Positions 7,812 to 19,249 of a stretch of DNA of 64,000 bases are shown here, one piece after another (within the stretch, counting starts at the first letter, position 1; every line of letters begins with the position of its first letter). Where the stretch lies: assembly GCA_035530135.1 (NCBI GenBank), contig DATKVJ010000088.1, positions 1-64,000 of the forward strand. The letters are read 5' to 3'. Below the pieces are notes generated by a model, which searched no databases, was not told the DNA's origin, and worked only from the letters and a program-made list of their open reading frames with translations. The position numbers and the translations under genes were made by a program. The stretch comes from CAIYYX01 sp035530135. GTDB taxonomy: Bacteria > Pseudomonadota > Gammaproteobacteria > Burkholderiales > Rhodocyclaceae.

Positions 7812-9218
7812 ATGACCTTTGCAGCACTCGGCCTCAACCCGGCCATCCTCAAAGCGCTCGCCGATGCGGGCTACACCGAACCGACCGCCGTCCAGGCGCA
7901 AGCCATCCCCGCGGCCCTGGCGGGCCGCGACCTGATGGTCTCGTCGCAGACCGGCTCGGGCAAGACCGCGGCTTTCATGCTCCCCGCGATCCAGAAATTC
8001 GCGACGGCGGACGCGCCCGCGAATCGCCCCGGCCCCACGCCGAACCAGGAGCGCCAGTCGGCGCGCGCCCGCAACGAGCGCCCGCGCTTCCAGGCGGCGC
8101 AGCCGAAAATGCTGGTGCTGACCCCGACGCGCGAACTGGCGCTGCAGGTCACCGCCGCGACGGAGAAATACGGCGCCCAGGTCCGGCACCTGAAGGTCGT
8201 CTCCATCCTCGGCGGCATGCCCTATCCGAAGCAGATGGCTTTGCTCTCCAGGAATCCGGAAATCCTGGTGGCGACCCCCGGCCGCCTGATCGACCACATG
8301 GAGTCGGGCAAGATCGATTTCTCGCAGTTGCAGATCCTGGTTCTGGACGAAGCCGACCGCATGCTCGACATGGGCTTCGTCGAGGACATCGAGAAGATCG
8401 TCGCCGCCACCCCCGTCTCGCGCCAGACCCTGCTGTTCTCGGCGACGCTCGACGGCCTGGTCGGCAGGATGGCGCAGAAGATCACCAAGGATGCGCTGGT
8501 GATCAAGCTGGCCGGCGCCACCGCCCGGCACCAGAACATCGAGCAGCGGATGCATTTCGTCGATGACCTGTCGCACAAGAACCGGCTGCTCGACTATCTG
8601 CTGCGCGACGTGAACATCGATCAGGCGGTGGTGTTTACCGCGACCAAGCGCGACGCCGACAGCATCGCCGAGCGCTTGAACATCGCCGGTTTCTCGGCCG
8701 CGGCGCTGCACGGCGACATGCATCAGGTGGCGCGCAACCGCACGCTCTCCGCGATGCGCGCCGGCCAGGTGCGCGTGCTGGTCGCCACCGACGTCGCCGC
8801 CCGCGGCATCGACGTGCCGGCGATCTCCCACGTGTTCAACTACGACCTGCCCAAGTCCCCCGAGGACTACGTGCACCGCATCGGCCGCACCGGCCGCGCC
8901 GGCAGGAACGGCCTGGCGATCTCGCTGGTGAATCACGCCGAGAACATGAACGTGCGCAACATCGAGCGCTTCACCAAGCAGCAGATTCCGGTGGATGTCA
9001 TCGCCGGCTACGAGCCGAAGAAGACCGCCGCCACCAGCAAGCCCGCCCACAAGTCGGGCTGGAAGCCGGGCGGCGCGCGGGCTCCGCAGCGCACCGACAG
9101 CCGCTTCGGCAAGCCCGCGGCGGGCAGGCGCGAGGGTTTCTCGCGGCCAGATGCGCCGCGCAAGGACGGCTTCAAGGGCTCCGGCAACGGCGCGCGGCGG
9201 TCTTACGACGACAGGTGA
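7812..9218 (+). CDS. rhlE: DEAD-box RNA helicase RhlE
   Basis: 468 residues. Q-motif region FAALGLNPAILKALADAGY, motif I QTGSGKT near residue 48, PTRELA, motif II DEAD near residue 179, SAT, and motif VI HRIGRTGRAG are all present. A basic, Gly/Arg/Lys-rich tail (from about residue 400) is the usual RNA-binding extension. RhlE unwinds RNA in ribosome assembly and with the degradosome. An insertion of about 35 residues rich in Arg/Pro (ANRPGPTPNQERQ...) separates motif I from motif Ia, a low-complexity linker seen in some betaproteobacterial RhlE. ATG 7812 has AGAGAA upstream. Confidence 0.93.
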   Translation: MTFAALGLNPAILKALADAGYTEPTAVQAQAIPAALAGRDLMVSSQTGSGKTAAFMLPAIQKFATADAPANRPGPTPNQERQSARARNERPRFQAAQPKMLVLTPTRELALQVTAATEKYGAQVRHLKVVSILGGMPYPKQMALLSRNPEILVATPGRLIDHMESGKIDFSQLQILVLDEADRMLDMGFVEDIEKIVAATPVSRQTLLFSATLDGLVGRMAQKITKDALVIKLAGATARHQNIEQRMHFVDDLSHKNRLLDYLLRDVNIDQAVVFTATKRDADSIAERLNIAGFSAAALHGDMHQVARNRTLSAMRAGQVRVLVATDVAARGIDVPAISHVFNYDLPKSPEDYVHRIGRTGRAGRNGLAISLVNHAENMNVRNIERFTKQQIPVDVIAGYEPKKTAATSKPAHKSGWKPGGARAPQRTDSRFGKPAAGRREGFSRPDAPRKDGFKGSGNGARRSYDDR

Positions 9219-9398
9219 TATCGCGGGATCATAAATAAAGCTTGCTTTATGTCGGGATATCGGGCCTAATGCGCGGTCGGTAAGTTTCAGGTTCCAAATT
9301 TGCGGTATCCACTGCTATTTCGTTCTTGATACTCGAGCGGCCGGGCCGATTTCACAACATATCGGTCCGTACAACTAATCTGGTAATAGGAAACGATC
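9219..9398 (+). promoter_or_regulatory. rhlE-csp intergenic region with hairpin and csp leader
   Basis: A hairpin (ATAAAG-CTTG-CTTTAT, 9235-9250), lying between two GATATC sites, follows the rhlE stop and may end its transcript. The rest is AT-richer DNA that probably carries the csp promoter and leader. I cannot assign the promoter with confidence. Confidence 0.4.
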
Positions 9399-9602
9399 AT
9401 GGCAATTGGTACAGTAAAGTGGTTCAACGATGCAAAGGGCTTCGGCTTCATCACTCCCGAAGATGGCAGCGGCGATCTGTTCGCGCATTTCTCCGCGATC
9501 AATTCGAGCGGCTTCAAGAGCCTCCAGGAGAACCAGAAGGTCTCCTACGATGTGACGACCGGCCCCAAGGGCCTGCAGGCATCGAACATCCAGGTCATCT
9601 GA
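9399..9602 (+). CDS. Cold-shock protein, CspA family
   Basis: 67 residues, the standard size of a single cold-shock domain. RNP1 (KGFGFI, residues 13-18) and the RNP2 region (LFAHFSAI) are intact, and the fold starts with GTVKWFN. It binds single-stranded RNA/DNA and melts mRNA structure. TAGGAAACG provides the ribosome binding site. A strong terminator follows. Whether it is cold-induced or constitutive cannot be told, though its position next to rhlE fits a cold-response pair. Confidence 0.95.
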   Translation: MAIGTVKWFNDAKGFGFITPEDGSGDLFAHFSAINSSGFKSLQENQKVSYDVTTGPKGLQASNIQVI

Positions 9603-9627
9603 CCAGCGCGTAAAGCGCGGATGCAAT

Positions 9628-9658
9628 AAAAAACCCCGGCTAGCCGGGGTTTTTTTTC
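9628..9658 (+). terminator. Bidirectional intrinsic terminator after csp
   Basis: A perfect 16-nt palindrome (CCCCGGCTAGCCGGGG, 9634-9649) has an A-run before it and eight Ts after it. It can stop csp on the plus strand and the membrane-protein gene arriving on the minus strand. Confidence 0.92.
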
Positions 9659-9674
9659 GCCCTCGGTTTCGTCT

Positions 9675-10796
9675 TTAGTTTCGTCCCGTCATCAGCGCGG
9701 CCGCGAGCGCGGCTGCGAACAGTGCGACGCCGGCTGCCGCCAGCCATAAGCCTTTTTGATAGCCGAGCGCGGCGGCAAGTCCGCCCGCCACCAGGAACAG
9801 CGAGCGCAGCAGCGCTTGCCGCCCCAGCGTCGCGCGCATCCGGTCGTGCCAAGGCTGCTTCGGGCCGGGGCGCAGCCAGACCGGCAGGAGCTGCGTCGCG
9901 GCACCGGTGACCAGCGGCAGCAGGAAGGCGGCGACGAAGCCGGCCACCGCGTCGCGGCCGGACAAGACGCCCATGGCGTGGCCGATCCCGGCCAACACCA
10001 GGGCGACCAATCCGGCGCAGGCGGCCGCCAGCGCGGGCGCCGCGCCGCGGCGGCTACCGATCCGCTCGGGGAAGGCGGCGATCCAGCGCCATCCCATGCG
10101 CAGCGGCGGGATCGCGTAGAGGAGTGCGCCACCGATGGCGAGCGGCAGGCTCCAGGCTGCGCCGACTGCGATCAGGGCGGCGCCGGCCACGGCGAACTTG
10201 AGGTCTGCCTTGAGGCGGGCGGCGGCGCTCGGGTCGGCGCGACCGGCGGCGGTGGGCAGCAGCACCTGCAGCGTGCCGATAGCGGTGAGGCCGACGAAGC
10301 CCAGCAGGTTGGCGTGCAGATGGAAGAGCCGCAGCGCCTGACGCTGTTCCGGCCAGAGGCTCATCAGCGGCACGGTCGCGAGCGCCGCGGCGAGAAAGCC
10401 CAGCGCCGCGAGATACCAGGCGAGACCCGGATGGGGCTTACCCAGGCTGCGCCCGGCCCGGCGCGCGGTCCAAGCCAGCAGCGTCAGCGCCGCTCCGCCC
10501 GCGAGCGCCGCCGCGGCGAGCTCGGCGCCGGGCTGCGGCAGGATGCCGGCGAAGCCGGCAGCGATCAGCGCGCCGCCCGCCCAGGCGGCCAGGGCCGTGC
10601 CCTGCAGCGGGCGCGGCGCGCCCTCGCCGCGGCTGAGCACCGGCACGAAATGCGTGATCGCCGCCAGGATCAGCGGTAGCATGCCCAGCGCGAAGGCGAC
10701 GTGGGCGACGAGCTGCGGCGGGTAGGCTCCGGACAGCCAGAGCGCCAGAGAGAGCGCCATCATGGCGACGGCATTGATCGCGAAGAGCGGCAGCAC
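9675..10796 (-). CDS. Multi-pass inner-membrane protein
   Basis: About 373 residues, nearly all hydrophobic, with roughly 10-12 membrane segments. It starts at GTG 10796, one base after the uvrA stop, with AGGAGG at good spacing. Histidines in or near membrane segments (AITHFVPVL, LFHLHANLLGFVGL, GIGHAMG) and the overall pattern recall NnrS/heme-copper-like membrane proteins, but I cannot name the family. It is co-transcribed with uvrA and ends at the shared terminator. Confidence 0.7.
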   Translation of the reverse strand: MLPLFAINAVAMMALSLALWLSGAYPPQLVAHVAFALGMLPLILAAITHFVPVLSRGEGAPRPLQGTALAAWAGGALIAAGFAGILPQPGAELAAAALAGGAALTLLAWTARRAGRSLGKPHPGLAWYLAALGFLAAALATVPLMSLWPEQRQALRLFHLHANLLGFVGLTAIGTLQVLLPTAAGRADPSAAARLKADLKFAVAGAALIAVGAAWSLPLAIGGALLYAIPPLRMGWRWIAAFPERIGSRRGAAPALAAACAGLVALVLAGIGHAMGVLSGRDAVAGFVAAFLLPLVTGAATQLLPVWLRPGPKQPWHDRMRATLGRQALLRSLFLVAGGLAAALGYQKGLWLAAAGVALFAAALAAALMTGRN

Positions 10797-10797
10797 C

Positions 10798-13650
<2,853 letters not shown>

Positions 13651-13715
13651 GGTTTTTTCTGGCAAGGTCGGGCTAACCAAGTAATATACCTGCTTTTGGT
13701 TTCCCGGCCCGCTTC

Positions 13716-15092
13716 ATGAACACTGCAGACAATATGACCGCCCTGGAAAAGAAGGCGACGGTATCCCTCGCCTTCATTTTCGCGTTGCGCATGTTCGGCA
13801 TGTTTTCCATCCTGCCGGTGCTGGCGCTTTACGCCCGCGACCTGCCGGGCGGCGGCAGCGCCTTCCTGATCGGCGTGGCGCTGGGCATAGACGGCCTGGC
13901 CCAGGCCATCCTGCAAATCCCCTTCGGCCTGCTGTCCGACCGCATCGGCAGGAAGCCGGTGATCTACATAGGCCTGACCCTGTTCGCCCTGGGCAGCTTC
14001 ATCGCCGCCGGCGGCCACGACATCTACATCATCATCCTCGGCCGACTGATCCAGGGCACCGGCGCCGTCGCCTCGTCGATCATCGCGCTGATCGCCGACC
14101 TGACCCGCGAGGAAAACCGCGCCAAGGGCATGGCGACCATTGGCCTCAGCATCGGCGCCACCTTCGCCGTGTCGATGGTGGCGGGCCCCACCCTGGGTCA
14201 CCTGATCGGCGTGCCGGGCATTTTTGCCCTCACCGGCGTCCTGGCCATCGTCGCCATGGCGGTCACCCGCTTCGTCGTTCCCAATCCCGTCGTCAGTCGG
14301 GTCCACGCCGACGCCGAAACGGTTCCTGGCCAGATTTCCTCGATATTGAAGAACACCGAACTGCAGCGGCTCAACTTCGGCATCTTCACCCTGCACGCCG
14401 CGATGCGCGGCCTGTTCGTGGTCATTCCCCTGGTGCTGGTGGAGGTGGGCGGCCTGCCCGTCGCGCAGCACTGGAAGGTCTATCTGCCGGTGATGCTCAT
14501 TTCCTTCTTCGCCGTCATTCCGGCGATCATCGTCGCCGAGAAGTACGGCAAGATGAAGCCGGTTTTCTGCGGCGCGGTGGCCCTGCTGGCCCTGGCAACC
14601 CTGCTGATGGCGGTATTCATCGGCAATTTCGCCGGCGTGGTGATCACCCTGTTCCTGTTCTTCCTGGCCTTCAACCTGCTGGAAGCGACGCTGCCCTCGC
14701 TGATCTCGAAGATCGCGCCCGCCGGCAGCAAGGGCACCGCCATCGGGGTATACAACAGCTTCCAGTTCCTCGGCCTGTTCCTGGGCGGTGCCTTCGGCGG
14801 CTTCCTGGCCCAGCACGTCAGCCGTTCTGCGGTGTTCGTCTTCGCCACCGGCCTGGGGCTCGCCTGGCTGCTCCTGGCCCTGTCGATGACGCCGCCGCCG
14901 CAGGTGCGCACCCGGATGTTCCACGTCGCCGGCGACATGAACGAGGAGCGCGCGAGAAGGCTCTCCGCCGCCCTGTCTGCGATCGACGGCGTGACCGAGG
15001 CGATGGTCATCGCCGACGAGGGCGTCGCCTATTTGAAAGTGCGCATGAGCGGCTGGGATGAGGCCGGCGCGAACAGATTGCTGCAAGCTTGA
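13716..15092 (+). CDS. MFS transporter with C-terminal YAM domain (YajR-like)
   Basis: 458 residues with 12 predicted membrane segments. The cytoplasmic loop motif A is clear (GLLSDRIGRKPV). After the last helix a ferredoxin-like domain of about 65 residues follows (MFHVAGDMNEERARRLSAAL...VAYLKVRMSGWD), as in E. coli YajR, whose YAM domain is thought to regulate the transporter. The substrate is unknown; a proton-driven exporter is most likely. Starts possible at 13716 and 13734. It sits directly before ssb, a common betaproteobacterial order with uvrA. Confidence 0.88.
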   Translation: MNTADNMTALEKKATVSLAFIFALRMFGMFSILPVLALYARDLPGGGSAFLIGVALGIDGLAQAILQIPFGLLSDRIGRKPVIYIGLTLFALGSFIAAGGHDIYIIILGRLIQGTGAVASSIIALIADLTREENRAKGMATIGLSIGATFAVSMVAGPTLGHLIGVPGIFALTGVLAIVAMAVTRFVVPNPVVSRVHADAETVPGQISSILKNTELQRLNFGIFTLHAAMRGLFVVIPLVLVEVGGLPVAQHWKVYLPVMLISFFAVIPAIIVAEKYGKMKPVFCGAVALLALATLLMAVFIGNFAGVVITLFLFFLAFNLLEATLPSLISKIAPAGSKGTAIGVYNSFQFLGLFLGGAFGGFLAQHVSRSAVFVFATGLGLAWLLLALSMTPPPQVRTRMFHVAGDMNEERARRLSAALSAIDGVTEAMVIADEGVAYLKVRMSGWDEAGANRLLQA

Positions 15093-15110
15093 ACGACAAG
15101 GAGAAGCGAA

Positions 15111-15572
15111 ATGGCATCGGTGAATAAAGTGATACTGGTGGGCAATCTCGGCCGCGATCCCGAGACCCGCTACATGCCCAGCGGCGAGGCGGTGACCAAT
15201 TGCACCCTCGCCACGACCGACACCTGGAAGGACAAGACCAGCGGCGAGAAGAAGGAGGCGACCGAGTGGCATCGCATCGTCTTCTACCGCAAGCTGGCCG
15301 AGATCGCCGGCCAGTACCTGAAGAAGGGCTCGCAGGTCTATATCGAGGGCTCGCTGAAGACGCGCAAATGGACCGACAAGGAAGGCGTGGAAAAATACAC
15401 CACCGAAATCATCGCCGACACCATGCAGATGCTGGGCAGCCGCCAGGGCAGCGGCCAGGCCGACGAACCGCCGCGCGAGCGGCCGGCTCAGTCGGCCGGC
15501 GTCGCCGCCAAGCCGCAGGCTCAAGCCAGCGGCAGCGGCTTCAACGACTTCGAGGACGACATTCCGTTCTAG
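15111..15572 (+). CDS. ssb: Single-stranded DNA-binding protein
   Basis: 153 residues. The OB fold starts ASVNKVILVGNLGRDPE and carries the typical EWHRIVFYRKLAE. A Gln/Ala/Pro linker leads to the acidic tip DFEDDIPF that recruits SSB partners. AAGGAGAAG precedes the ATG. The uvrA-ssb linkage through the divergent MFS gene is typical for proteobacteria. Confidence 0.97.
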   Translation: MASVNKVILVGNLGRDPETRYMPSGEAVTNCTLATTDTWKDKTSGEKKEATEWHRIVFYRKLAEIAGQYLKKGSQVYIEGSLKTRKWTDKEGVEKYTTEIIADTMQMLGSRQGSGQADEPPRERPAQSAGVAAKPQAQASGSGFNDFEDDIPF

Positions 15573-15602
15573 GGCGAGGCGGGCGACTGAGGCGATCGCG
15601 AA

Positions 15603-16934
15603 ATGGCGCGCGCGTTTCGGAATCGGCTGAGCCGGATATCGCTGCGCGACCTGTTGCAAGTCGGCCTGCCCTCCCTGCTGCTGCTCGTCCTCGGCTTCTG
15701 GGCGGCGGCGCAATTCGTCCGGCCGGCGCCGCCCCACAAACTCATTCTCAGCACCGGCGCCGAGGGCAGCGCCTACCAGCGCTTCGCCGCGCGCTACAAG
15801 GACGTGCTGGCGCGCTACGGCATCGCGCTGGTGGAGCGGCCTTCGGCGGGTTCGGTGGAGAACCTGCAGCGCCTGCGCGACGATCGCTACCCCGTCGATG
15901 CCGGCTTCGTCCAGGGCGGCACCGGCAGCGCCGACGACAACGACCGGCTGCTCTCGCTCGGCAGCCTGTTCAACGAACCGCTGTGGATCTTCTACCGCGC
16001 CGCCCTGGCCCCGGGCGGGCGGCTGGAGCGCATCACCCAGTTGCGCGGCCTGCGGATCGCCGTCGGACCGGCCCAGAGCGGTACGCACAAGCTGGCGCTG
16101 GCGCTGCTCGAAGCCAACGGCATCACCGGCGCGCAGGCGCGGCTCAGCGAGCTGGGCGACCTCGCCGCGGTGGCGGCGTTGAAGAGCGGCAGGGTGGACG
16201 CCGTGTTCATCGTCGGCGCGACCCAGTCGGCGGCGGTGTGGCTGCTGCTCTACGCGGACGGCATTCGCCTGATGAGCCTCGCTCAGGCCGACGCCTACAC
16301 CCGGCTGTTCCCCTACCTGGAGAAGCTCACCCTGCCCGCGGGCGCGGTCGACCTGGCGCGCGACATCCCGGCGCACGACGTCACCCTGGTGTCGCCGATG
16401 GCGACGCTGCTGGTGCGCGCGGACACGCATCCGGCGCTGATCGACCTGCTGATGCAGGCGGCGACCGAGGTGCACGGCGGCCCGGGGATTTTCCAGCGGC
16501 CGGGGGAGTTTCCGAATGCCGCCGAGGTGGATTTCCCGCTGTCGCCGGAGGCCCAGCGCTACTACAAGTCGGGAACACCGCTGCTGCAGCGCTACCTGCC
16601 GTTCTGGGCGGCGACGCTGATCGACCGGATGGTGGTGATGCTGCTGCCGCTCCTGGCGCTCTTGCTCCCGGTCCTCAGGTTCGCGCCGCAGCTCTATGGC
16701 TGGCGCGTGCGCTCGCGCATCTTCCGGCGCTACGGCGAACTCAAGTTTCTCGAGGCCGAGGTGGAGCGCGCGCCCGGGAGCCGTTCGCGCCAGGAGTGGC
16801 TGGAGCGGCTCGACGCCATCGAGGCCGGCGTCAATCGCATGCCGACGCCGCTGGCCTTTTCCGACATGTTCTACACCCTGCGCGGCCACGTCGGCCTGGT
16901 GCGCGAGACCATCCTGCGCAAGACAGCCGGTTAA
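15603..16934 (+). CDS. TAXI-type substrate-binding protein anchored to the membrane
   Basis: 443 residues. A membrane anchor (about residues 18-40) is followed by a periplasmic TAXI solute-receptor domain (LILSTGAEGSAYQRFAARYK, AGFVQGGTGS, then RIAVGPAQSGTHKLALALL). After about residue 335 a second membrane helix (RMVVMLLPLLALLLPVL) leads to a cytoplasmic tail of about 75 residues. TAXI proteins usually feed TRAP transporters, but no TRAP membrane gene lies nearby and this one is tethered at both ends. It may be a sensor or a subunit of a remote system. The gene follows ssb by 30 bases. Confidence 0.8.
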   Translation: MARAFRNRLSRISLRDLLQVGLPSLLLLVLGFWAAAQFVRPAPPHKLILSTGAEGSAYQRFAARYKDVLARYGIALVERPSAGSVENLQRLRDDRYPVDAGFVQGGTGSADDNDRLLSLGSLFNEPLWIFYRAALAPGGRLERITQLRGLRIAVGPAQSGTHKLALALLEANGITGAQARLSELGDLAAVAALKSGRVDAVFIVGATQSAAVWLLLYADGIRLMSLAQADAYTRLFPYLEKLTLPAGAVDLARDIPAHDVTLVSPMATLLVRADTHPALIDLLMQAATEVHGGPGIFQRPGEFPNAAEVDFPLSPEAQRYYKSGTPLLQRYLPFWAATLIDRMVVMLLPLLALLLPVLRFAPQLYGWRVRSRIFRRYGELKFLEAEVERAPGSRSRQEWLERLDAIEAGVNRMPTPLAFSDMFYTLRGHVGLVRETILRKTAG

Positions 16935-17413
16935 AGCCGGCGGATCTTTTCCAGCAGGGCGGTGGTCGAGTTTCGGTGGACGAAGGGAATCGACACCACC
17001 CGGCCGCCGCCGGCCAGTACCTCGCGCGCCCCGACGATGTTGTCCACCGCCCAGTCGCCGCCCTTGACCAGCACGTCGGGCCGGCACACCTGGATGGTCG
17101 ACAGCGGCGTGTCCTCGTCGAACCAGGTGACCAGGGAGACCGATTCGAGCGCCGCGAGCAGCGCCATGCGATCCTCCAGGCGGTTCACCGGGCGCTCGGC
17201 GCCCTTGCCCAGGCGGCGCACCGAGGCATCGGAGTTGACCGCGACCACCAGGCTCCCGCCGAGCGCGCGCGCCTGGGCGAGATAGGTGACGTGGCCGCGG
17301 TGCAGGATGTCGAAGCAGCCGTTGGTGAATACCAGCGGCCGCGCCAGCGCTGCGGCGCGCCGGGCGAGATCAAAAGGCGGACAGAGCTTGGCCTCGAACG
17401 CGGGGGGTATCAC
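16931..17413 (-). CDS. hldC: D-glycero-beta-D-manno-heptose 1-phosphate adenylyltransferase
   Basis: 160 residues. The nucleotidyltransferase motif TNGCFDILHRGHV near residue 30 and the KGGDW segment are those of RfaE domain II / HldC, which activates heptose 1-phosphate for LPS inner core. The separate kinase domain (hldA) is not in the window. It starts at GTG 17413, three bases after the dolP stop, and is the last gene of the yraN-diaA-dolP-hldC group. Its 3' end overlaps the TAXI gene (convergent) by 4 bases. Confidence 0.92.
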   Translation of the reverse strand: MIPPAFEAKLCPPFDLARRAAALARPLVFTNGCFDILHRGHVTYLAQARALGGSLVVAVNSDASVRRLGKGAERPVNRLEDRMALLAALESVSLVTWFDEDTPLSTIQVCRPDVLVKGGDWAVDNIVGAREVLAGGGRVVSIPFVHRNSTTALLEKIRRL

Positions 17414-17416
17414 CGC

Positions 17417-18070
17417 CTATGGCTTGGCCGGCGCCGGCGGGTTACTAGTCGCCGGGCTGCTGTCGATCTGGCGCGCCCGCTCCTCGGAGATGATCTCGAA
17501 CACGCGCACCACCTTCATCACGCCGGCGGTGGTGCGGGCGATCTGCACCGCCTCGTCCGCCTCGCGCTTGGTGACGATGCCGAGCAGGTAGACCACCCCG
17601 GCCTCGGTCACGACCTTGACGTGGTTGGCCGAGAACTGGTTGGCATCGACGAAGCGCGCCTTGACCTTGGTGGTGATGTAGGCGTCGTTGCTCTCGCCGC
17701 TGAGCGAGTTGGCGCCGGCGATCATGAGCTCGTTGCTGATGGACTTGACGTTGGGCACGCCGCTGACCACCTTCTCCACCGCCGATCGCGTGGCGGCGTC
17801 GGGCACCTCGCCGACCAGCAGCACGCTGCGGTCGTAGCTGGTGACGCTGACATGCACCCGGTCGCCGAACTGATCCTTGATGCGGTCAGCGGCGCGGACC
17901 TCGATGGCTTCGTCGGTGACGTAGGTCTCGGCCGGACGGCGGTCGGAGGCCATCAGGACGCCGGCACCGGTACCGACGACGGCGGCGCCGAAACAGCCGG
18001 AGAGCATCGCCGTCGATGCCGCCAGAAGGGCCCAAGTGGCGATGCGGGTCGAACAGGATTTCAGCTTCAT
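17417..18070 (-). CDS. dolP: BON-domain outer-membrane lipoprotein (DolP/YraP)
   Basis: 217 residues. Signal sequence with lipobox LSGC, then two BON domains (about residues 50-115 and 125-190; GEVPDAATRSAVEKVVSGV and GIVTKREADEAVQIARTT). DolP keeps the outer-membrane assembly machinery working under stress. The ATG at 18070 overlaps the stop of the SIS-domain gene (ATGA). A longer frame upstream is rejected because it lacks a signal. The order yraN-diaA-dolP matches E. coli, except that lpoA is absent. A Pro/Ala-rich tail ends the protein. Confidence 0.9.
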   Translation of the reverse strand: MKLKSCSTRIATWALLAASTAMLSGCFGAAVVGTGAGVLMASDRRPAETYVTDEAIEVRAADRIKDQFGDRVHVSVTSYDRSVLLVGEVPDAATRSAVEKVVSGVPNVKSISNELMIAGANSLSGESNDAYITTKVKARFVDANQFSANHVKVVTEAGVVYLLGIVTKREADEAVQIARTTAGVMKVVRVFEIISEERARQIDSSPATSNPPAPAKP

Positions 18071-18663
18071 GTGGCTTCTCCCAGTAACAGTGTGTCGATG
18101 CCGTCGCACAGGCAGTGCAGCGTCAGCAGATGAACTTCTTGAATGCGTGCGGTGCGCTCGGCGGGCACGCACAGGTGCACGTCCTGCTGGTCGTCCAGCA
18201 AGCCGGCGATGATGCCGCCGTTCCTGCCGGTCAGGGCGATCACGCGCAGCTCGCGCTCATGGGCGGCGTGGATCGCCTCGATCACGTTGGCCGAGTTGCC
18301 CGAGGTGGAAATCGCCAGCAGCACGTCCTCGGGCTGGCCCAGCGCCCGCACCTGCTTGGCGAAGACGTCCTCGAAGCGATAGTCGTTGGCGATCGAGGTC
18401 AGGGTCGAGCTGTCGGTGGTCAGGGCCAGCGCCGCCAGCGGCGGGCGCTCCGCCTCGAAGCGGTTCACCAGCTCGGCGGCGAAGTGCTGCGCGTCGGCCG
18501 CCGAGCCGCCGTTGCCGCAAGCCAGGATCTTGCCGCTGGCGAGCAGGCTGTTCACCATCAGCTCGGCCGCCCGCGCGATCGGCTCGGCGAGACTGGCTAC
18601 GGCCTCGAGCTTGAGCTGGGCGCTGTCGTGGAAGTGCTGGGAGATGCGGGCGACGAGATCCAT
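18067..18663 (-). CDS. diaA: SIS-domain protein, DiaA / phosphoheptose isomerase family
   Basis: 198 residues. The SIS core ILACGNGGSAADAQHFAAEL, TTDSSTLTSIANDY and LAISTSGNSANV is shared by GmhA, which isomerises sedoheptulose 7-phosphate, and by DiaA, which helps DnaA at oriC. Position between yraN and dolP favours DiaA; the adjacent heptose gene hldC would suit GmhA. The sequence alone does not separate them. ATG 18663 (MDLVARISQHFHDS) fits the family start better than an upstream start at 18705. Confidence 0.85.
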   Translation of the reverse strand: MDLVARISQHFHDSAQLKLEAVASLAEPIARAAELMVNSLLASGKILACGNGGSAADAQHFAAELVNRFEAERPPLAALALTTDSSTLTSIANDYRFEDVFAKQVRALGQPEDVLLAISTSGNSANVIEAIHAAHERELRVIALTGRNGGIIAGLLDDQQDVHLCVPAERTARIQEVHLLTLHCLCDGIDTLLLGEAT

Positions 18664-18814
18664 GGGTTGAACGAGGCGATGGCTGGCGGCGATTCTAGCA
18701 TCCATGCGCAGAACTGAGCGTGGCGGGCCGGAGGCTGCGATGAGCCGGTGCTGACCCCTCAGCGGCGCAATTACCCTGGGTTGGCTCCGGCTAAAAGCTC
18801 CCCGGCGACGGGCA

Positions 18815-19159
18815 CTAGAACGCGTTTTTGATCCATTCCAGGCCGGCCTCGTCGAGACGGTCGAGCAGCACCGCGTCGAAGCGGCAGGGCGCCTCGGGCC
18901 TGCCCGACAGGTAGTGGCGCGCGGCCAGGATCAGGCGGCGTTGCTTGGCGGCGGTGATGCTGGCCGCGGCGCCGCCGTAGTCGGCGCGCGTGCGCAGCCG
19001 CACCTCGACGAACACCAGCGTCTCGCCGTCGGCGCAGATCAGGTCGATCTCGCCGCCGCGCATCCGCCAGTTGCGCGCCAGCACGCGCAAGCCGCGGCGC
19101 GCGAGATAGGCCGCGGCGATCGCCTCGGCGGCAGCGCCGGCCGAGCTGTTCACTTGCAC
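18815..19159 (-). CDS. yraN: YraN family (UPF0102) nuclease-like protein
   Basis: 114 residues. The Holliday-junction-resolvase-like core AEAIAAAYLARRGLRVLARN, RGGEIDLI, VFVEVRLRT carries the Glu/Asp/Glu-x-Arg pattern of a PD-(D/E)XK fold. Function unproven in the family. It starts at GTG 19159 and is divergent from rsmI, as in E. coli. About 150 bases without a gene separate it from diaA. Confidence 0.9.
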   Translation of the reverse strand: MQVNSSAGAAAEAIAAAYLARRGLRVLARNWRMRGGEIDLICADGETLVFVEVRLRTRADYGGAAASITAAKQRRLILAARHYLSGRPEAPCRFDAVLLDRLDEAGLEWIKNAF

Positions 19160-19249
19160 GGGGCGCCACCGGGCCTGACAATGCGCTGGCTGGAGTCGGG
19201 AGTCATGGTCGCGAGTTACGGTCGCGAGTTACGGTCGAACAGGGCATCA

